37,212 nt of DNA from a virus. Location of the stretch: positions 1 through 37,212 of the IMG/VR virus record IMGVR_UViG_3300024255_000070; one strand, given 5' to 3'. The translations under genes were made by a program, and so were the position numbers. Below, in pieces: positions 34,804-37,212 of this stretch (the stretch's first letter is position 1; the number at the start of each line of letters is the position of its first letter). Below the pieces are notes generated by a model that saw only the letters and a list, made by a program, of their open reading frames with translations, made no database searches and had not been told where the DNA came from.

Positions 34804-37212
34804 ATGGCCAATAGATTCGGCACACTAACAGGAAGAAGTAAGCTAATAGGCTTCGGAACGCCGCAAGCGTTTCCGATTACATTAGATCCTGTCGTCCATG
34901 AGGGCGCTCTCGTTTATGCCGATAACGATAAGGTATATTTTTCCGATGGAACTGCTTGGGTAGAACTAGCAGGCGCAGGGACAGGAGGAGCAGTTAATGC
35001 TATCCTTCCATTCGCATTTATTCGAGTAGGCCAAACAGCAGATATCTCAGGTACTGGAATCTCAATGTCCAACTGGGATGGAGCTGCTGGGACCGCAGAC
35101 TTTACCTTCGATACCGCTCAGCCTGACACAGATTATACTGTTATTACTGACGGTGAATTGAATGACGATAGCCGGTTAGTTTCGATTCAAAGTAAAACAG
35201 TCAACGGATTTGAAGCTTCGTTCTATGATAACAATGGTGCTGCAACCGCTCCATCTGGTGCAAGTGCATTTAGTATCATGGTATTTGGATCAGATCCAGT
35301 TGTTTCGGTTGGTCAAGGTATACCGGGCATACAAGGTGTTCAAGGTACTCAAGGTGAGTATGGTCCTGGCTTTACTATTGTCGGATCAGTACCAGATGTT
35401 GACTCAGGCGGTGATCCTCAAGCAACATTAAACGCAGCATTTGCAACTCCCAATACCGGTGACGGTGTTATTGATGAAGCCGATGATGAGCTCTGGATTT
35501 ATGACGGAGCCGCTTGGATAAACATTGGTTCATTCAGAGGGATTCAAGGTTTACAAGGCGATCTAGGACCACAAGGTACTCAAGGACCAACCGGTAATAC
35601 TGGTGTTCAGGGTTATCGTGGTGTTCGTGGTTTCCAAGGCGCACAGGGTACTCAAGGTCTTCAAGGTTTCCGTGGCTTCCAAGGAACACAGGGTGTTCAA
35701 GGTAGACGTGGACCGCAAGGTGTTCAGGGTACACAAGGTATTCAAGGTGACTTGGGTATTCAAGGTACTCAGGGAACACAAGGTGTTCAAGGTACGCAAG
35801 GTTTCACCGGTATCCAAGGTAAGTTAGGTTTACAAGGATATAACGGTACAGACTCAGGTGGTGTTATAGACTTTGGAATGATGAACACGAGTGGAGAGTT
35901 TCCTGCTCCTCCCGGCGGATTCTTCCAAGTTAACGGTCAATCAAATCCAACTGACGACTTTAGTGCTGTAACTAAACTTTATATCAGCGAAAATGATACC
36001 TATAACAATGACATTGAGCCTTTGCTCACTGCTGTATCTCAGTCTACATCCGCAAATAAAGCATTCGTAAAAATTACAAGACGCGATGAACCTTCAAGAT
36101 ACGTTATCTTTACCGTTCAAACAATGGTTGATGATGGATCATATTGGGAACTCGATGTCACATACGTTTCTGGTTCTGCTGCTAAAGAACATTTTGTTGC
36201 AGAATCTTCTCCTGGTTCAGGCACGTTTATTTCTCAACCTTTGGTTGTTGCATTTAGTATTGCAGGTGACCAAGGTATCCAAGGTTTCCGTGGACCACAA
36301 GGTGTTCAGGGTTTACAAGGTGATCTTGGTCCTCAAGGCGTTCAAGGTGTACAAGGTCCACAGGGACTACAAGGTGTTCAAGGATTACAGGGTGTACAAG
36401 GACCTCAAGGTGTAACTGGTTCTCAAGGTACTCAGGGAACACAAGGATTACAGGGTGCTCAAGGTACCCAAGGCTTTACCGGTGCTTACGGTGGAGTTAC
36501 ATTTAGATTTACATATGACGCTACCGACACGACAGCATCAGATCCCGGCATTGGTTTTGTAAAAGGTAACAATTCTGTCTTCGGTAACTCTACTCAACTT
36601 TACTTTGATGTTGAAGATGCTGATAGTGTACAAATTGCTGCAATGCTTGCAGACTTCTTTGCATCAACTAACCCAGGCAATAAGGGTTACTTAAAGTTAG
36701 CAGACGCTTCAAACGTTTACAATTATGCCCTGTTCGAAGTTACTGGTGGCGCTCTGAATGGTAACGCTGGTTCAGGTTGGTATCTCATTGACGTTGATAC
36801 AATGTCAGCTGCTCAAACCTATCCTAATGGTACTGATTTCCGAATCTCGTTTGTCAGAACTGGTGATCAAGGTATTCAGGGAATGCAAGGTCTCCAAGGT
36901 TTACAAGGTGCTCAAGGTGTTCAAGGAACGCAGGGTACTCAAGGATTGCAAGGTCTCCAAGGCTTACAGGGCCTTCAGGGTGTACAAGGTGAAGCAATCC
37001 AAGGTATCCAAGGACCTCAAGGACCGCAGGGTACTCAAGGTCTCCAAGGCTTACAGGGTGTTCAAGGCGAAGCTATTCAAGGTATGCAAGGACCACAGGG
37101 TCCTCAGGGAATGCAAGGTCTCCAAGGTGTTCAGGGTGAAGCAATCCAGGGCATGCAAGGACCACAAGGTGTTCAGGGTATGCAGGGTACACAAGGTATC
37201 CAAGGCGTACAA
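34804..37212 (+). CDS. Collagen-like (Gly-X-Gln) tail-fibre protein, 3' end outside the window
   Basis: The frame starts at ATG 34804 (MANRFGTLTGRSKLIG), after a GGAG ribosome site, and stays open for 803 codons to the last base. The N-terminal 170 residues include a fibre-attachment-like segment (VHEGALVYADNDKVYFSDGT). Four collagen-like blocks follow (35311-35370, 35539-35847, 36265-36492, 36862 to end), mostly G-[V/T/L/I/P/M]-Q triplets with few prolines. Between them lie three globular domains (about 35371-35538, 35848-36264, 36493-36861). The last two each end in a strand followed by GDQGIQG, which looks like duplicated domain-plus-collagen architecture. Homotrimeric fibres are expected. 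The C-terminus and any tip or chaperone are not seen. Confidence 0.85.
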   Translation, partial: MANRFGTLTGRSKLIGFGTPQAFPITLDPVVHEGALVYADNDKVYFSDGTAWVELAGAGTGGAVNAILPFAFIRVGQTADISGTGISMSNWDGAAGTADFTFDTAQPDTDYTVITDGELNDDSRLVSIQSKTVNGFEASFYDNNGAATAPSGASAFSIMVFGSDPVVSVGQGIPGIQGVQGTQGEYGPGFTIVGSVPDVDSGGDPQATLNAAFATPNTGDGVIDEADDELWIYDGAAWINIGSFRGIQGLQGDLGPQGTQGPTGNTGVQGYRGVRGFQGAQGTQGLQGFRGFQGTQGVQGRRGPQGVQGTQGIQGDLGIQGTQGTQGVQGTQGFTGIQGKLGLQGYNGTDSGGVIDFGMMNTSGEFPAPPGGFFQVNGQSNPTDDFSAVTKLYISENDTYNNDIEPLLTAVSQSTSANKAFVKITRRDEPSRYVIFTVQTMVDDGSYWELDVTYVSGSAAKEHFVAESSPGSGTFISQPLVVAFSIAGDQGIQGFRGPQGVQGLQGDLGPQGVQGVQGPQGLQGVQGLQGVQGPQGVTGSQGTQGTQGLQGAQGTQGFTGAYGGVTFRFTYDATDTTASDPGIGFVKGNNSVFGNSTQLYFDVEDADSVQIAAMLADFFASTNPGNKGYLKLADASNVYNYALFEVTGGALNGNAGSGWYLIDVDTMSAAQTYPNGTDFRISFVRTGDQGIQGMQGLQGLQGAQGVQGTQGTQGLQGLQGLQGLQGVQGEAIQGIQGPQGPQGTQGLQGLQGVQGEAIQGMQGPQGPQGMQGLQGVQGEAIQGMQGPQGVQGMQGTQGIQGVQ
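36862..37212 (+). repeat. Collagen block with a recurring GEAIQG interruption
   Basis: About 39 triplets, nearly all G-X-Q. Three times the three-residue phase is broken by GEAIQG, in which the glycines are five positions apart. The Glu codons of the three breaks start at 36991, 37069 and 37138, giving a higher-order period of 26 and 23 residues. The flanks of the breaks (IQGPQGPQG or MQGPQGPQG) are also repeated. Confidence 0.8.

Noticed and set aside
35534-35817. Antisense and alternate-frame open frames rich in Leu/Glu/Pro or Val/Lys repeats
   Set aside because: They are mirror readings of the collagen-like Gly-X-Gln repeat DNA, not genes.
35539-37212. Short DNA repeats resembling a CRISPR array
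   Set aside because: The repeats follow a 9-base codon period encoding collagen triplets, have no spacer/repeat structure and lie in an open frame.
1-37212. tRNA or other RNA genes
   Set aside because: Gaps between genes are at most about 60 bases, and none shows a cloverleaf or a structured RNA signature.

Overview
The window is a 37 kb stretch of a T4-like (myovirus-type) phage genome carrying the baseplate and tail-fibre late genes. All supported genes lie on the + strand, packed end to start with gaps of a few bases or overlapping stop/start codons, and no gene-free stretch exceeds about 60 bases. Order and family signatures (gp53, gp27-like hub, gp5-like spike, gp25, gp6, gp7-like, gp8, a large DUF4815-type protein, then fibres) resemble marine T4-like phages such as the cyanomyoviruses. 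Intergenic NATAAATA motifs match the late-promoter element of T4 and marine T4-like phages. The host cannot be fixed from this window. Moderate A+T content and heavy use of the CGA arginine codon are the only compositional clues.

Region 1 (1-5946) holds the tail end of an upstream structural gene, gp53, a small unknown protein, the central hub (gp27-like), the spike (gp5-like OB-fold plus beta-helix, with no lysozyme domain), a large helical protein ending in an M15-type peptidoglycan peptidase, and gp25. Region 2 (5949-10766) holds the wedge proteins gp6 and a gp7-like protein with a dockerin/EF-hand-like calcium loop.

Region 3 (10805-15017) is an insertion relative to the T4 order, between the gp7-like and gp8-like genes. 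It encodes a glycine-linked fibre protein and a subtilisin-like protease. Both carry a cupredoxin domain with a complete type 1 copper ligand set (His...Cys-x2-His-x2-Met). In the protease the cupredoxin is inserted inside the catalytic domain, and the usual catalytic Asp is replaced by Glu. This is the most unusual part of the window.

Region 4 (15065-22370) holds gp8, an 1821-residue DUF4815-type protein with a striking Trp/His/Arg-rich insert, and a small coiled-coil protein. Region 5 (22372-37212) is the adsorption apparatus: a fibre with a self-cleaving S74 chaperone, a 3565-residue modular giant built from three repeat types, a small beta-rich protein, and a collagen-like Gly-X-Gln fibre that runs off the window.

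Inferred working model: the hub and spike plus the M15 peptidase breach the envelope, the wedge proteins form the baseplate, and the fibres attached to it bind the host, with the copper-domain protease as a possible surface-processing or structural accessory.
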